Part shown: piece after piece, positions 17,318-25,675 of the stretch | How positions within the stretch are numbered: position 1 is the stretch's first letter | Layout of the letters: the number at the start of each line of letters is the position of its first letter | NCBI GenBank assembly: GCA_031291645.1 | Contig: JARLIQ010000092.1 | Coordinates: 1-38,617 of the forward strand | Reading direction: 5' to 3' | From: Caulobacteraceae bacterium | GTDB taxonomy: Bacteria; Pseudomonadota; Alphaproteobacteria; Caulobacterales; Caulobacteraceae | DNA length: 38,617 bases | The notes under the pieces: generated by a model | Databases searched by the model: none | Seen by the model: the letters and a program-made list of their open reading frames with translations, nothing else | Told to the model about the DNA's origin: nothing | Translations under genes and position numbers: made by a program

Positions 17318-18949
17318 TTACTGATTATCTTTCGGGACGCCCGCCCCGGAGACCGGCGCCGGCCCCGGCCGCGTGACCCACTCGGCCAGCAGCAGCAGCG
17401 CGCCCAGCGGGACCAGCCATTCGACGCGCGACTGGTAGCGGCTGTAGGGCCCGGAGATCGCCCCGCACAACAGCGCGTTGACCAGCACCAGGCTGAGGGT
17501 GAGGCCGAGGAGGCAGGCCAACCCCTCCGGCGGCGCCGTCCTGCGGCGCAGGCTGGCGGCGGCCAGGAACAGGAGCGCGGCGAGCGCGGCGGCATACTGC
17601 CCCGGAACCCAGCCGCCGAGGTCGAAGCGCCCGCAGGCGGCGCTCTGCGGCCGCGCGCATTCCACCCCGCCGGGCAGGATCGAGGCCAGGGTCTCGCGCA
17701 GCCGGCTGCGCCCACCGTGGATCAGCAGGGGGATGGTGTCGAAGTTGCGGTCGACGCCGAAGTTGATCAGGGCGACCGATCCATGGGTGATGGCCTGGCG
17801 GGCCTCGAACAGCCCGTCGGTCCCAAGGGCGCCCAGCACCAGGCGCGACTGCTGCCCAACGAAACGCTCGCGCTGATCGGCCTCGGCCTCGGTGACGTGG
17901 CGGGCGTCGAGCCGGTTGAACTGGTCGATGGTGTAGCGGGTGCGGTCGGGCGCCGGGGTCAGCGGCGGACGCTCCAGCGGATAGACCCAGAGATAGTATT
18001 CGGGCGGGACCGGCGGGCTTTGCGCGAGGTCGCAGGCCGCCAGGCCGGCGTCCGGGCAGGCCCGGCGGAGATAGGCCTGGGCGCCGCCGTCGGCCAGGAT
18101 GCGGCTGGCGGCGAAGGGCGGCATGTGGGCCGGACGGCCGAACACGGCGCCCAGCGCCATTCCGCCAAGCATCGCCGCGCCGAGCCCGACCGCCAGGGCC
18201 GCGGCCGTCGGCGCGACCCGTCGCAGGGCGGCCAGCCCCTCGCCTTCGACCCGCCAGCGCCAGATCGCTCCGATCGCCACCGCCGCGGCGAGGTTCAGCG
18301 CGTTCTCGGCGTGGGCCAGCACCGCGTAGACGATCAGCGCGCACAGCCCGACGCGTTCGGCGCGGCCGATCCGCTGGGACAAGGCGATCAGCAGGCCGGC
18401 GGCCAGCAGCGCCAGGCCGCCGAACACGTCCGGCATCGCATAGGCGGCCTCGAAGCCGAGGCTGGAGAGCGCCGTCAGGGCGGCGACCCCGGCGATATAG
18501 GTCAGGCGCGAACTGGCCGGCGCGGCGGCGCGGACCGCGACCTTGACCGCCCAGGCGGCGATCAGCGCCTGCGCGGCGGCGACCGGCCAGAGGCCGCCCG
18601 CACCCGCCAGCAGGCGGAAGGGCACGGCGTAGAAGGCCGAGCGCGCCGTCAGCCAGGTCAGGTTGAAGCGCAGGTCGGCCGGGGTCACGTCGTGCAGGTC
18701 GGCGCCCCATCCGCTCAGCGACCGACCCGGCGTCCAGGGCTGGCCCGGATGCGGCCAGGGCTGGCGGATGGCGTCCAGGATGTCGCCGCCCCAGCCCCAA
18801 TAGTAGGCGGTGTCGCCGAAGACGAACGGGCGTCCCCAGGCGATCGCCGGCAGCAGCAGGATGAGGGCGGCCAGCGTCACCCAGAGCGCGTCGGAGACAA
18901 AGGCTCTCGCGCGCCGGTCCGTAGAGCCTGAATCCGTCGAGCCGGCCAT
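17318..18949 (-). CDS. Polytopic membrane protein of unknown function
   Basis: Not recognised. The 543-residue product has a short charged N terminus, a first membrane helix (ALWVTLAALILLLPAIAWG) and about 9-11 further hydrophobic segments, with a large soluble loop at about residues 300-410 (CPDAGLAACDLAQ, YYLWVYPLERPPL) and closing helices near the end (LACLLGLTLSLVLVNALLCG, YQSRVEWLVPLGALLLLAEW). The layout, with an extramembrane loop after the first helix (FGDTAYYWGWGGDIL) and multiple helices, resembles large glycosyltransferase-C or lipid-linked sugar transferase membrane proteins, but I see no conserved catalytic motif. The loop has several Cys (ACPDAGLAAC, VECARPQSAACG) that may form disulfides. 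ATG at 18949 is preferred to a GTG at 18976. It stands alone between hydrolase and Cache genes. Confidence 0.7.
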   Translation of the reverse strand: MAGSTDSGSTDRRARAFVSDALWVTLAALILLLPAIAWGRPFVFGDTAYYWGWGGDILDAIRQPWPHPGQPWTPGRSLSGWGADLHDVTPADLRFNLTWLTARSAFYAVPFRLLAGAGGLWPVAAAQALIAAWAVKVAVRAAAPASSRLTYIAGVAALTALSSLGFEAAYAMPDVFGGLALLAAGLLIALSQRIGRAERVGLCALIVYAVLAHAENALNLAAAVAIGAIWRWRVEGEGLAALRRVAPTAAALAVGLGAAMLGGMALGAVFGRPAHMPPFAASRILADGGAQAYLRRACPDAGLAACDLAQSPPVPPEYYLWVYPLERPPLTPAPDRTRYTIDQFNRLDARHVTEAEADQRERFVGQQSRLVLGALGTDGLFEARQAITHGSVALINFGVDRNFDTIPLLIHGGRSRLRETLASILPGGVECARPQSAACGRFDLGGWVPGQYAAALAALLFLAAASLRRRTAPPEGLACLLGLTLSLVLVNALLCGAISGPYSRYQSRVEWLVPLGALLLLAEWVTRPGPAPVSGAGVPKDNQ

Positions 18950-19028
18950 GAATCGCTGACGCCTTCGCCCCCGCACCCAGGGATGAATGCCCGCCGCGCC
19001 TTTCGCAACGATGAACGCCGGTCCGGCC

Positions 19029-19802
19029 TCAGTCGCTCAGTGTGGCCAGCACGAAGGACCAGCCGGTGACGTCGGAGCGGTCGAACAGGGCGGCCCTGTG
19101 CTTGCCGCCGAAGTCGTAGTCGACGCGGCCCTCGCGCCGCGAAAGGATGGTCGCGACCGCCGCCTTCAGGCTCGGGTCGCCGAGGTCGGACGGAAACTGG
19201 AACATCCGGTCCGGGTCCTTGTGGATGGCGGTCCGCCCGGCCGCGTCGAGGGCGTAGAACACCAGGTTGTCGGGCAGCTGGGCGCCCTTGGCGACCAGGT
19301 CGGACACCAGCCGCGCCCTGACCGAGACGCCGAACGCCCCGACGACGGCGCCGCCCCGTTTCACCGGCGCGGCCACGACGATCGAGCGGTGGCCGGTGGA
19401 CTTGCTGATCACCAGTGCGGCGCGCACGTCGCGCCCGGCCATCAGGTCTGCGAAATAGGCCCGGTCCTTCAGCGTCTCGCCCATCAGGCCGCGCTCGGTG
19501 GTGTAGTAGGCGCCGTCCGGCCGCACGAACCAGACCGCGGCCGCGGTGGTCATGTCGTCGCTCAGCGTCCGCAGCGGAGCCCCTACCCGCTCCCAGTCCG
19601 CGGACCGGGCGTCGGTGGTGACGGCCAGCACCTTCAGCGTGCGCAGGACGCCGGTCAGATGCTCCTCGACCAGCGAGCGGTAGGCTTCGAGCGCCACGCG
19701 CCCGTCGATCATCAGCGTTGCGCTCCCGGCCTGGGCATGGGCGGCGCTGGCGCCGGCGACGGCGAGGAGGGCTCCGGAAGCCACGAAGGCGCGTCTGTCC
19801 AT
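19029..19802 (-). CDS. Exported stand-alone Cache-domain sensor-like protein
   Basis: The 257-residue product begins MDRRAFVASGALLAVAGASA and has an AHAQA cleavage site: a signal peptide with a twin-Arg-like start. The mature part is a helix (DGRVALEAYRSLVEEHLTGVL) followed by two PAS-like lobes of a double Cache domain: AAVWFVRPDGAYYTTERGLMG, LKDRAYFADLMAGRDV, GHRSIVVAAPVKRGGAVVGAFGVSV, then the second lobe ending SFVLATLSD. These domains normally sit outside the membrane in chemoreceptors and kinases and bind small ligands; here there is no membrane anchor or output domain. It probably acts as a soluble periplasmic binding protein or a detached sensor. ATG 19802 is chosen for the signal peptide. 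Confidence 0.78.
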   Translation of the reverse strand: MDRRAFVASGALLAVAGASAAHAQAGSATLMIDGRVALEAYRSLVEEHLTGVLRTLKVLAVTTDARSADWERVGAPLRTLSDDMTTAAAVWFVRPDGAYYTTERGLMGETLKDRAYFADLMAGRDVRAALVISKSTGHRSIVVAAPVKRGGAVVGAFGVSVRARLVSDLVAKGAQLPDNLVFYALDAAGRTAIHKDPDRMFQFPSDLGDPSLKAAVATILSRREGRVDYDFGGKHRAALFDRSDVTGWSFVLATLSD

Positions 19803-19900
19803 CGCCAAGGCTCCCGGTTGCGACACCAGCGGGTTAGCCGGACCGCGCCACGCGCGCCTTGATCGGCGTCAAGACGCCGGACGCCGGCCCTACTCTTCCC

Positions 19901-20005
19901 TGTCATCCCGGCCGGAGCGCAGCGCAGAGCCGGGACCTAGGGGGTTCGCACCCGGTCCCCTGGGTCCCGGCGCTGCGCGGCTTCGCCGCTCCGGCCGGGA
20001 TGACA
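19901..20005. repeat. Intergenic inverted-repeat element (REP-like hairpin)
   Basis: The ends are perfect 19-base inverted repeats: tgtcatcccggccggagcg at 19901-19919 and its complement at 19987-20005. The interior is also nearly self-complementary (AGAGCCGGGACC near 19926 against GGTCCCGGCGCTG near 19964), so the whole 105 bases can fold into one long hairpin. The sequence type, beginning TGTCATCCCGG, is common as a dispersed non-coding repeat in alphaproteobacteria. It lies about 50 bases after the stop of the sulfotransferase gene and upstream of the Cache gene, and may stop or stabilise transcripts. The perfect palindrome cccgaattcggg at 20035-20046 lies between it and that stop. Confidence 0.85.
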
Positions 20006-20054
20006 ATCGAGGGCACGGTTCAGCTTATTGTTAACCCGAATTCGGGGCGCCGGT

Positions 20055-22067
20055 TCAGGCCCGGTAGCGGACCAGGGCGTCGCCCAGCGCGGTCTCCAGC
20101 GGGCGCAGCCAGGGCTCGTACTTCTTCCACTGGTCGAGGCCGTCGCGGAAGATGGGCTGGCGCACCTGTTCGGAGCTGGGCGTGCGGACGCTGCGCCGGG
20201 TCTTGTGGAAGTCGACGCACGCCGCCTCGAACGCCAGGCCGCAATAGTCCAGGATCCGCCGCACGCTGCCCTCCAGGTCGGCGATCACGTCCTCATGCTG
20301 GACCCTCAGGACCCGCCCGGGCAGCGCCGCGTCCCAGTGGTCCATCAGGTCCAGGTAGGTGCGGTAATAGCGGGCGATGTCCTCGATGCTGTAGGTGAAC
20401 TCCTGCCCGTTGGCGAACAGCTGCTTGAGGTTGCTGAAACAGCAGGACATCGGGTCGCGCCGCGCGTCGATGATGCGGGCGTTGGGCAGCATCAGGTGGA
20501 TCAGGCCCACGTGCCGGAAGTTGTTCGGCATCTTGTCGATGAAGAACGGCCTTCCCGACCGGTAGACCGCCGTGTCGGCGAGGTAGGTCTCGCCCAGCCG
20601 CCGGACGTCCTCGTGCGTCAGGTCGGTCAGGGCCGCCGGATAGCGGGGATCGTCGAGGTCGGGGTCGCGGCCCTGGAGTTCGAGAGCGACCCTCTGGATG
20701 TCCGGCAGCTCCTGGGTGCCCTCGACCTGGGAATGGGAGGCCAGAATCTGTTCCAGCAGGGTCGAGCCCGAGCGCGGCAGGCCGAGGATGAAGATCGGGT
20801 CGGGGCGCGGATCGCCCCAGCCGGTCCGGCTTGCGAAGAAGTCCCGGGTGCAGACCTCGATCTGCCTGCGGGTGTTGGTCTCGATGATCTCGGGGCGGTA
20901 GCGGCTTTCCGTCCGTTTCAGGTCGTTGCCGCGCTCGTAATAGAACCAGGACTCGGCCGTCTCGCCCCGGTCCTCCAGCGCCTTTCCCAGGGCGAAGCAC
21001 AGGTGCTGGCGGTCGACCAAGGCGATGGCGGGCGAGACCTCCTCGGCGCGCATGCGGACGATCTCGTCCTCGCCGAAGCGGTAGGTCTTGAGGTTCGCCA
21101 GGCTCCAGTAGGCGTCACCGAAGTCCGGCCGCGCCGCCGCCGCCGCGCGGTAGGCCTCGATCGCCTCTGGAAGCTGGCCGACCGTCTTCAGCGCGTGCCC
21201 GAGCCAGAGCAGCACGTCCGGCGTTCCCGGCATGTCGGCGAGCATGGCGCGGTAGAGGCCGATCGCCCTGTCGTTCTCCCCAAGGCCCATGGCGGCGGTG
21301 GCCGCGACCGAGCGGTAGTCGGGGTTGGCGGGGTCGAGCGCCAGCAGGCGCTCGGCCTGCTCGCGGGCCTGGCGGTACTTGTGCCGCTGCACCAGGCACT
21401 GGGCGTAGTCGTACCGGGCGGCCCGATGGTCGGGCGCCAGCACCGTCACCGCCTCGAGCAGCACCTCGGCGTCGTCGAGCACGTCGCGGGCCATGCCGAT
21501 CTTGGCCAGCAGCCGCATCGCCTCCGGATGGTCGCCATGTTGCAAAAGGTAGGCGCGGACGATCGCCTCGGCCGGCGTCAGCTCGCCGTCGGCGAACAGG
21601 GAGGTCGCCGTCACCACCTCCGGCGGCAGCGCCCTGAGGGTGGCGACGTGGGCGGCGGCGGTGGCGGCGTTCCGGGTGTCGCCGGTCAGGCGGTAGACGC
21701 CCTCCAGCATCCGCCAGCTCATGGGCAGGGCGGGATTGATGTTCACCGCCCGCAGGAGCGCGTCGATCGCCCGGGGCGCGTCCTTGAGCGCGACGAAGCA
21801 CAGCCCGCGCTCCTGGTGCGCCAGGCTGTAGCGCGGCTGCAAGGCCTCCAGGCGGCCCAGCGTCTCCAGCGCCTCGGGGATGCGCGACAGGTGGCGCAGG
21901 CTGACGGCCTGGATCAGCAGCAGGTCGCGGTTGTTCGGCAGCTCGTCCAGCAGCGCCGCGGCGCCGGCCAGCGCCGGCTCGTGCTGGCCGGCCTGCTGCA
22001 GCCCGCGCAGCCGGCCGACCTCCCGTTCCACGGGGCTCGGCGGCGCGATGTCGGCGATTGAGTTCAT
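20055..22067 (-). CDS. TPR-repeat sulfotransferase family protein
   Basis: The 670-residue product joins an N-terminal tetratricopeptide-repeat half (about residues 15-360, repeated patterns such as IPEALETLGRLEALQP, LPEAIEAYRAAAAARPDF) to a sulfotransferase domain (about 400-660). The PAPS 5'-phosphosulfate loop is FILGLPRSGSTLLEQIL, and the 3'-phosphate binding region is RIIDARRDPMSCCFSNLKQ; FFIDKMPNNFRHVG between them is also conserved in this family. It would transfer sulfate from PAPS to an unknown acceptor, with the TPRs recognising a protein partner. It follows a TonB-dependent receptor after 70 bases. No signal peptide, so cytosolic. This TPR-sulfotransferase next to a TonB receptor recurs in Caulobacterales and sphingomonads, to my knowledge without an assigned role. 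Confidence 0.9.
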   Translation of the reverse strand: MNSIADIAPPSPVEREVGRLRGLQQAGQHEPALAGAAALLDELPNNRDLLLIQAVSLRHLSRIPEALETLGRLEALQPRYSLAHQERGLCFVALKDAPRAIDALLRAVNINPALPMSWRMLEGVYRLTGDTRNAATAAAHVATLRALPPEVVTATSLFADGELTPAEAIVRAYLLQHGDHPEAMRLLAKIGMARDVLDDAEVLLEAVTVLAPDHRAARYDYAQCLVQRHKYRQAREQAERLLALDPANPDYRSVAATAAMGLGENDRAIGLYRAMLADMPGTPDVLLWLGHALKTVGQLPEAIEAYRAAAAARPDFGDAYWSLANLKTYRFGEDEIVRMRAEEVSPAIALVDRQHLCFALGKALEDRGETAESWFYYERGNDLKRTESRYRPEIIETNTRRQIEVCTRDFFASRTGWGDPRPDPIFILGLPRSGSTLLEQILASHSQVEGTQELPDIQRVALELQGRDPDLDDPRYPAALTDLTHEDVRRLGETYLADTAVYRSGRPFFIDKMPNNFRHVGLIHLMLPNARIIDARRDPMSCCFSNLKQLFANGQEFTYSIEDIARYYRTYLDLMDHWDAALPGRVLRVQHEDVIADLEGSVRRILDYCGLAFEAACVDFHKTRRSVRTPSSEQVRQPIFRDGLDQWKKYEPWLRPLETALGDALVRYRA

Positions 22068-22083
22068 CGGTCCCCGAAAAAGC

Positions 22084-22113
22084 GCTTGGGCGGGCGGAGC
22101 CGCCCGCCCAAGC
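22084..22113 (-). terminator. Strong intrinsic terminator/attenuator between TonB receptor and sulfotransferase genes
   Basis: Read leftwards, a perfect 14-base inverted repeat (gcttgggcgggcgg, 2-base loop, complement) is followed by GCTTTTT, the classic stem plus U-run. It begins 24 bases after the receptor stop (22138), and the T-run ends only about 12 bases before the next start codon at 22067. It therefore sits inside what looks like an operon and should reduce sulfotransferase expression or separate the two genes. Confidence 0.85.
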
Positions 22114-22137
22114 TTACGACGCCGGCGGGGGCTCCGG

Positions 22138-24834
22138 CTAGAAGCTCGACCCGACCTTCAGGCCGACCACCGCTGGCCGAAGCGGGACCTCGGACTTGAT
22201 GAACTGGGCCGTGGAGGTGAAGGTCGAGGCGTGCGAGTTGGTCAGGTTGGAGCCGTACAGCTCCACGTGCCAGTTGTCCTTGGAGATGCCGATCGAGGCG
22301 TCGAGGGTGGCGTAGGCCGGCTGCTTGAAGCGCAGGTTCACGGTGTTCGGGATGACCACGCCGACGCCGGAGCTGTAGCTGGCCGGCTGGTTCCACATGC
22401 TGCCGACATAGTTGCCGCCGACCTGGACGAAGGCGTCGTAGTCCTGCACCGTCCATTCGTAGCGCGCCCGGATATTGCCCTCGAACTTGGGCGAGAAGGC
22501 CGGAACCGAACCCACGTCGCCGAACGGGTTGGTGAACGGCACCGGCCCCGAGCCGCCCCGCGGCACCGCCTCGGTGATGCACTTGCCGAAGCTCGGCGAG
22601 CCGGGAATGTTGCCGATCAGGCAGGGCGAGGTGGTCTGGCTGTCGTCATTGTACGAACCGGAGGCCTGGATCGTCAGGTTGTGGGTCACCCGGGCGGCCA
22701 CCTGGGCCTCCACCCCCTTCACGTCGTAGCTCGGGCCGTTGATGCCGAACGTCGTGTTGATCTTGAACGGCGGGTCGAACAGGAAGAACTGAACGTTGTC
22801 CCACTGCATGTAATAGGCGGACAGGTTCAGCTGGAGGCGGCGGTCGAGCAGCGAGGTCTTCAGGCCGATCTCGTAGTTGGTCAGGGAGTCCGGCGCATAG
22901 CTGCCCGGGTAGTGGTACTGGGGATTGCCGTTGGCGTCGTCGAGCACCTTCTTGCTGTTCGAGCGGTTGAAGCCGCCCGGACGGAAGCCTTGCGAGTAGG
23001 TGAAGTAGGTCAGGGTGTCGTCGTTGACGTGCCAGGTCAGGTTGAACCGGCTCTTGAAGCCCGAGTAGCTCGTCTTGTAGTGCTCGGCGTTGATGTCGGT
23101 CAGGCCGGCGAGACAGGTCCCGTTCGCCACGTTCATGCAGCCTGTGCCGGTCGAATACTGAGAGCCGACTTCGAACTCGTTGTATTGATACCAGCGGGTG
23201 CCGGCCGTCAGGGTCAGGACGTTGGGGATCAGATCGAAGTCGACCGACCCGAACACGGCGTACTGGTCGTAGCCGCGCTGGGTGTCTTCGCCGAACCCGG
23301 TGCTGTCGCCGCGCACGTGCGGGTCGTTCATCGTCGTGCCCGGCGCGGGCATCACGTTAGCGATACAGATCGGGCCGCCGGCCTGGGCGGCCGCCAGGTT
23401 CGCCGGGGTGCAGGACGGGATGGTCTTGTAGTCGAAGTTCATCACGTCGTAGATGCGGTACTGCTCCTGGTAGGCGCCGACGATGAAGCGCAGGCGCCAG
23501 TCATCCGGCGAGCTGATCCGCACCTCGTTGCTCAGGTGGGTGTTGCGGACCTCGTCGTGCCAGTAGCCGATCGGCGAGTAGCAGGACGGCGCGCCCGTGC
23601 CCCAGCCGGTGCTGCCGCCGACGCACTCGTAGTACATGCCGCCGCCGGAGCGCGAATAGTTGGTGTAGTCGGCCTGCTGCGAGATGTTCCGCACCGTGTA
23701 GCCGCCGGTGTAGATCGCCTTCAGCGGGCCGATCTTGCCGTTGACGGTCCAGGCGGTGTTCTCCAGCCGGTCCTTGTCGTAGGACGGCACGAAGGCGGTG
23801 ATCTGCAGCGGTTTCAGCGTCTGGAAGTCCGAGCCGGTCGGATATTCGGCCGAGATGCCCTGCGCGTTCATGTTCTGCAGGCTCTCGGTGATCAGCACGT
23901 CCCAGTCCGGGTTGACCTCCCAGAGCACGGACAGACGTGCGCCCTGGTAGTCCACCGGGTTGGAGTCCTTGCCGGCGATCGCATAGTTGTTGGCCCCCGG
24001 CGCGCCGACGATGGTGCAGCCGGCCGAGCCGGGCGCGCCGCCGTTCGGGCACTTGCCGGCGACCGGCGAGATGCCGAAATAGTAGTTGCCGAGGTCCAGG
24101 TTCGAGCGGGTGAAGGTGCTCCGGACGTTGTCGATGTAGCCGCCTTGGTGTTCGTCGTAGACCACCACGCGCGCGGCCAGCTTGTCCTTCACGATCGGAA
24201 GGTTGAGCGTGATGTGGCCGCTGGCGTTCTGGCCGCCGCCGGCGGTGAGGCCGTACATGCCTTCGGCGTCGCCGCTGAACGCGTTCAGCTTGGGCTTGTT
24301 GGTGATGTAGCGCAGCGCGCCGGCTTCCGCGCCGCCCCCGAACAGCGTCCCTTGCGGACCCTCGAGGACTTCGACGCGCTCCATGTCCACCATGTAGATG
24401 TCGGCGTTGCGCGACGGGAACTGCATGGACTGGTCGTCCAGGTACAGGGCGACGTTCGGGAAGCTGGCGATGGTGGCGCTGGACTGGTTGCCGACGAAGC
24501 CGGCGCTCAGGCCGCGCATGAAGATGTTGCCCTGGCCCGGGCCGTTGCTGGCGTAGGTGACGTTGGGCGTGTAGCGCAGGATGTCGTTGAAGGTGGTGAC
24601 GTTCAGCTTCGACAGGGTCTCGCCCGTCATCGCCTGAACGGTCATCGGGACCTTCTGGATGTTTTCACTGCGGCGCTGGGCCGTCACGATGACTTCCCCC
24701 ACCGCGGTGGTCGAGGCCGCCGTGCTCGCGACCGCCGCCGAACCGGCCTGATCGGCCGCAGCCGCGGCGCCTACGCCGAAACCTCCACTGACGAGCGCCG
24801 CGACGGCGCAGGAAATCATGTAGCTGGCTTTCAT
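22138..24834 (-). CDS. TonB-dependent receptor
   Basis: Outer-membrane transporter of 898 residues. Signal peptide MKASYMISCAVAALVSGG through about residue 27, then a Ala/Thr-rich linker and the TonB box EVIVTAQRR. The plug follows with VPMTVQAMTGETLSKLNV, ILRYTPNVTYASNGPGQGN, FMRGLSAGFVGNQ and ERVEVLEGPQGTLFGGGAEAGAL. The barrel ends VVGLKVGSSF with the terminal aromatic residue. The TAQRR plug style with QGTLFG is that of the large caulobacterial/sphingomonad receptor group, often for complex organic substrates, not clearly siderophores. Cys pairs occur in extracellular loops (GKCPNGGAPGSAGC, YECVGGSTG). ATG 24834 has a GGGGGA box 6 bases before it; the upstream open frame is not coding. 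Substrate unknown. Confidence 0.92.
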   Translation of the reverse strand: MKASYMISCAVAALVSGGFGVGAAAAADQAGSAAVASTAASTTAVGEVIVTAQRRSENIQKVPMTVQAMTGETLSKLNVTTFNDILRYTPNVTYASNGPGQGNIFMRGLSAGFVGNQSSATIASFPNVALYLDDQSMQFPSRNADIYMVDMERVEVLEGPQGTLFGGGAEAGALRYITNKPKLNAFSGDAEGMYGLTAGGGQNASGHITLNLPIVKDKLAARVVVYDEHQGGYIDNVRSTFTRSNLDLGNYYFGISPVAGKCPNGGAPGSAGCTIVGAPGANNYAIAGKDSNPVDYQGARLSVLWEVNPDWDVLITESLQNMNAQGISAEYPTGSDFQTLKPLQITAFVPSYDKDRLENTAWTVNGKIGPLKAIYTGGYTVRNISQQADYTNYSRSGGGMYYECVGGSTGWGTGAPSCYSPIGYWHDEVRNTHLSNEVRISSPDDWRLRFIVGAYQEQYRIYDVMNFDYKTIPSCTPANLAAAQAGGPICIANVMPAPGTTMNDPHVRGDSTGFGEDTQRGYDQYAVFGSVDFDLIPNVLTLTAGTRWYQYNEFEVGSQYSTGTGCMNVANGTCLAGLTDINAEHYKTSYSGFKSRFNLTWHVNDDTLTYFTYSQGFRPGGFNRSNSKKVLDDANGNPQYHYPGSYAPDSLTNYEIGLKTSLLDRRLQLNLSAYYMQWDNVQFFLFDPPFKINTTFGINGPSYDVKGVEAQVAARVTHNLTIQASGSYNDDSQTTSPCLIGNIPGSPSFGKCITEAVPRGGSGPVPFTNPFGDVGSVPAFSPKFEGNIRARYEWTVQDYDAFVQVGGNYVGSMWNQPASYSSGVGVVIPNTVNLRFKQPAYATLDASIGISKDNWHVELYGSNLTNSHASTFTSTAQFIKSEVPLRPAVVGLKVGSSF

Positions 24835-25289
24835 CAACTTTCCCCCAAAAGTTGCAGATGCGCCTGACGTTCGCCCGTCGGGCGCCCGCGCCCCAGGCTC
24901 ACGCACCGCAATGATTGCAGTCGATGACACCCGTTCGGACATCTTCGACACAGTCCTGTATGGGGACGGGGCGCGACGCTTCGGTGAAATATTTTTTTCA
25001 GTTCGCGAAATAATTGAAGACAGTGAAATGACAGTCAGCAGCGAACAGCGCAGGATTCTTGCAATTCGACGGGGAATTCGCCGCGAATACGAGCAGGCGC
25101 CGGCGACGAGCGGCGAGCGCGTCGACCCGGACGTGAGGGCGTGGATTTCCTCAGACAGCGCCGCGGGCGTAATCCGGTCGCATCGCCTCGCGCCGACGCG
25201 TGAGCGATCCGAGCCGTCACGGCCGGCGAATCGGGCCCGGCGGCGGATTCTGCAATCGCCGAACGATATCGATCTCTATTCGGAGAAAT
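24835..25289. promoter_or_regulatory. Upstream region of the second TonB receptor, no gene
   Basis: A 455-base gap without a supported gene. Around 24985-25035 it has an AT-rich patch with a T-run (24992-24998) and the palindrome ttcgcgaa (25002-25009), a plausible promoter/operator for the leftward receptor gene. The remainder (25040-25289) holds nothing I recognise. A plus-strand open frame through it continues antisense across the tRNA and is rejected. Confidence 0.4.
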
Positions 25290-25382
25290 TGGCGGTGACG
25301 GAGGGATTCGAACCCTCGGTACGGCTTTACACCGTACAACGGTTTAGCAAACCGCCGCCTTCAGCCACTCGGCCACGTCACC
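25290..25382 (-). tRNA. tRNA-Ser (anticodon GCT)
   Basis: Read leftwards from 25382. The acceptor stem GGTGACG pairs with CGTCACC, followed by discriminator G and an encoded CCA (25290-25292). The D-arm is GGCCGAGTGGCTGAAGGC. The anticodon arm CGGTTTGCTAAACCG presents GCT, which reads AGC/AGU serine codons. A long variable arm (TTGTACGGTGTAAAGCCGTAC) as expected for a class II tRNA, given here in part, and the T-arm GAGGGTTCGAATCCCTC complete it. Total 93 nucleotides. Confidence 0.97.
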
Positions 25383-25542
25383 CGCTTGATTTGGCCGGTT
25401 GTCTCCGGTCCGGACGGCGGCCTTCCGATGGTCCGCGGTTGCGGAAATCGGCGCGGCCCCGACAGGCCGGCCCCTCATAGACAATCGCGGCGCGCGCCGC
25501 AATCCGAGCCGAGCGGAGCACCGCGCCTGTCCCGGTTTGGGC

Positions 25543-25557
25543 GGCATGGTTGTTGCT
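25543..25557 (+). promoter_or_regulatory. Sigma-54 (RpoN)-type promoter upstream of hfsE
   Basis: The sequence cGGCATGgttgTTGCT has GG at 25543-25544 and GC at 25555-25556 with exactly 10 bases between, the invariant sigma-54 spacing. It differs from the consensus TGGCACG-N4-TTGCW at only two positions. It would give a leader of about 110 bases before the hfsE start at 25676. It lies in the 293-base gap between the tRNA and hfsE, in which I see nothing else certain. Activator sites were not identified. Confidence 0.6.
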
Positions 25558-25675
25558 TGATCCGGCCCATGCAGCCCCGGTGGTCCAGCAATATGCCAAG
25601 CGCCAGCCGCATTAACCCGAGGATCACGGACGGCTGCCACATTGCCGGCCCCGCAGTCAGTCCGAGCGACGTTTG

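Noticed and set aside
21880-24867. 995-codon plus-strand open frame opposite the second TonB receptor and sulfotransferase
   Set aside because: Antisense shadow; no domain pattern, and the minus strand carries two recognisable proteins.
24911-25480. 189-codon open frame upstream of and across the tRNA gene
   Set aside because: It runs antisense through tRNA-Ser, giving the well-known spurious peptide VTEGFEPSV, and has no recognisable domain in its first part.
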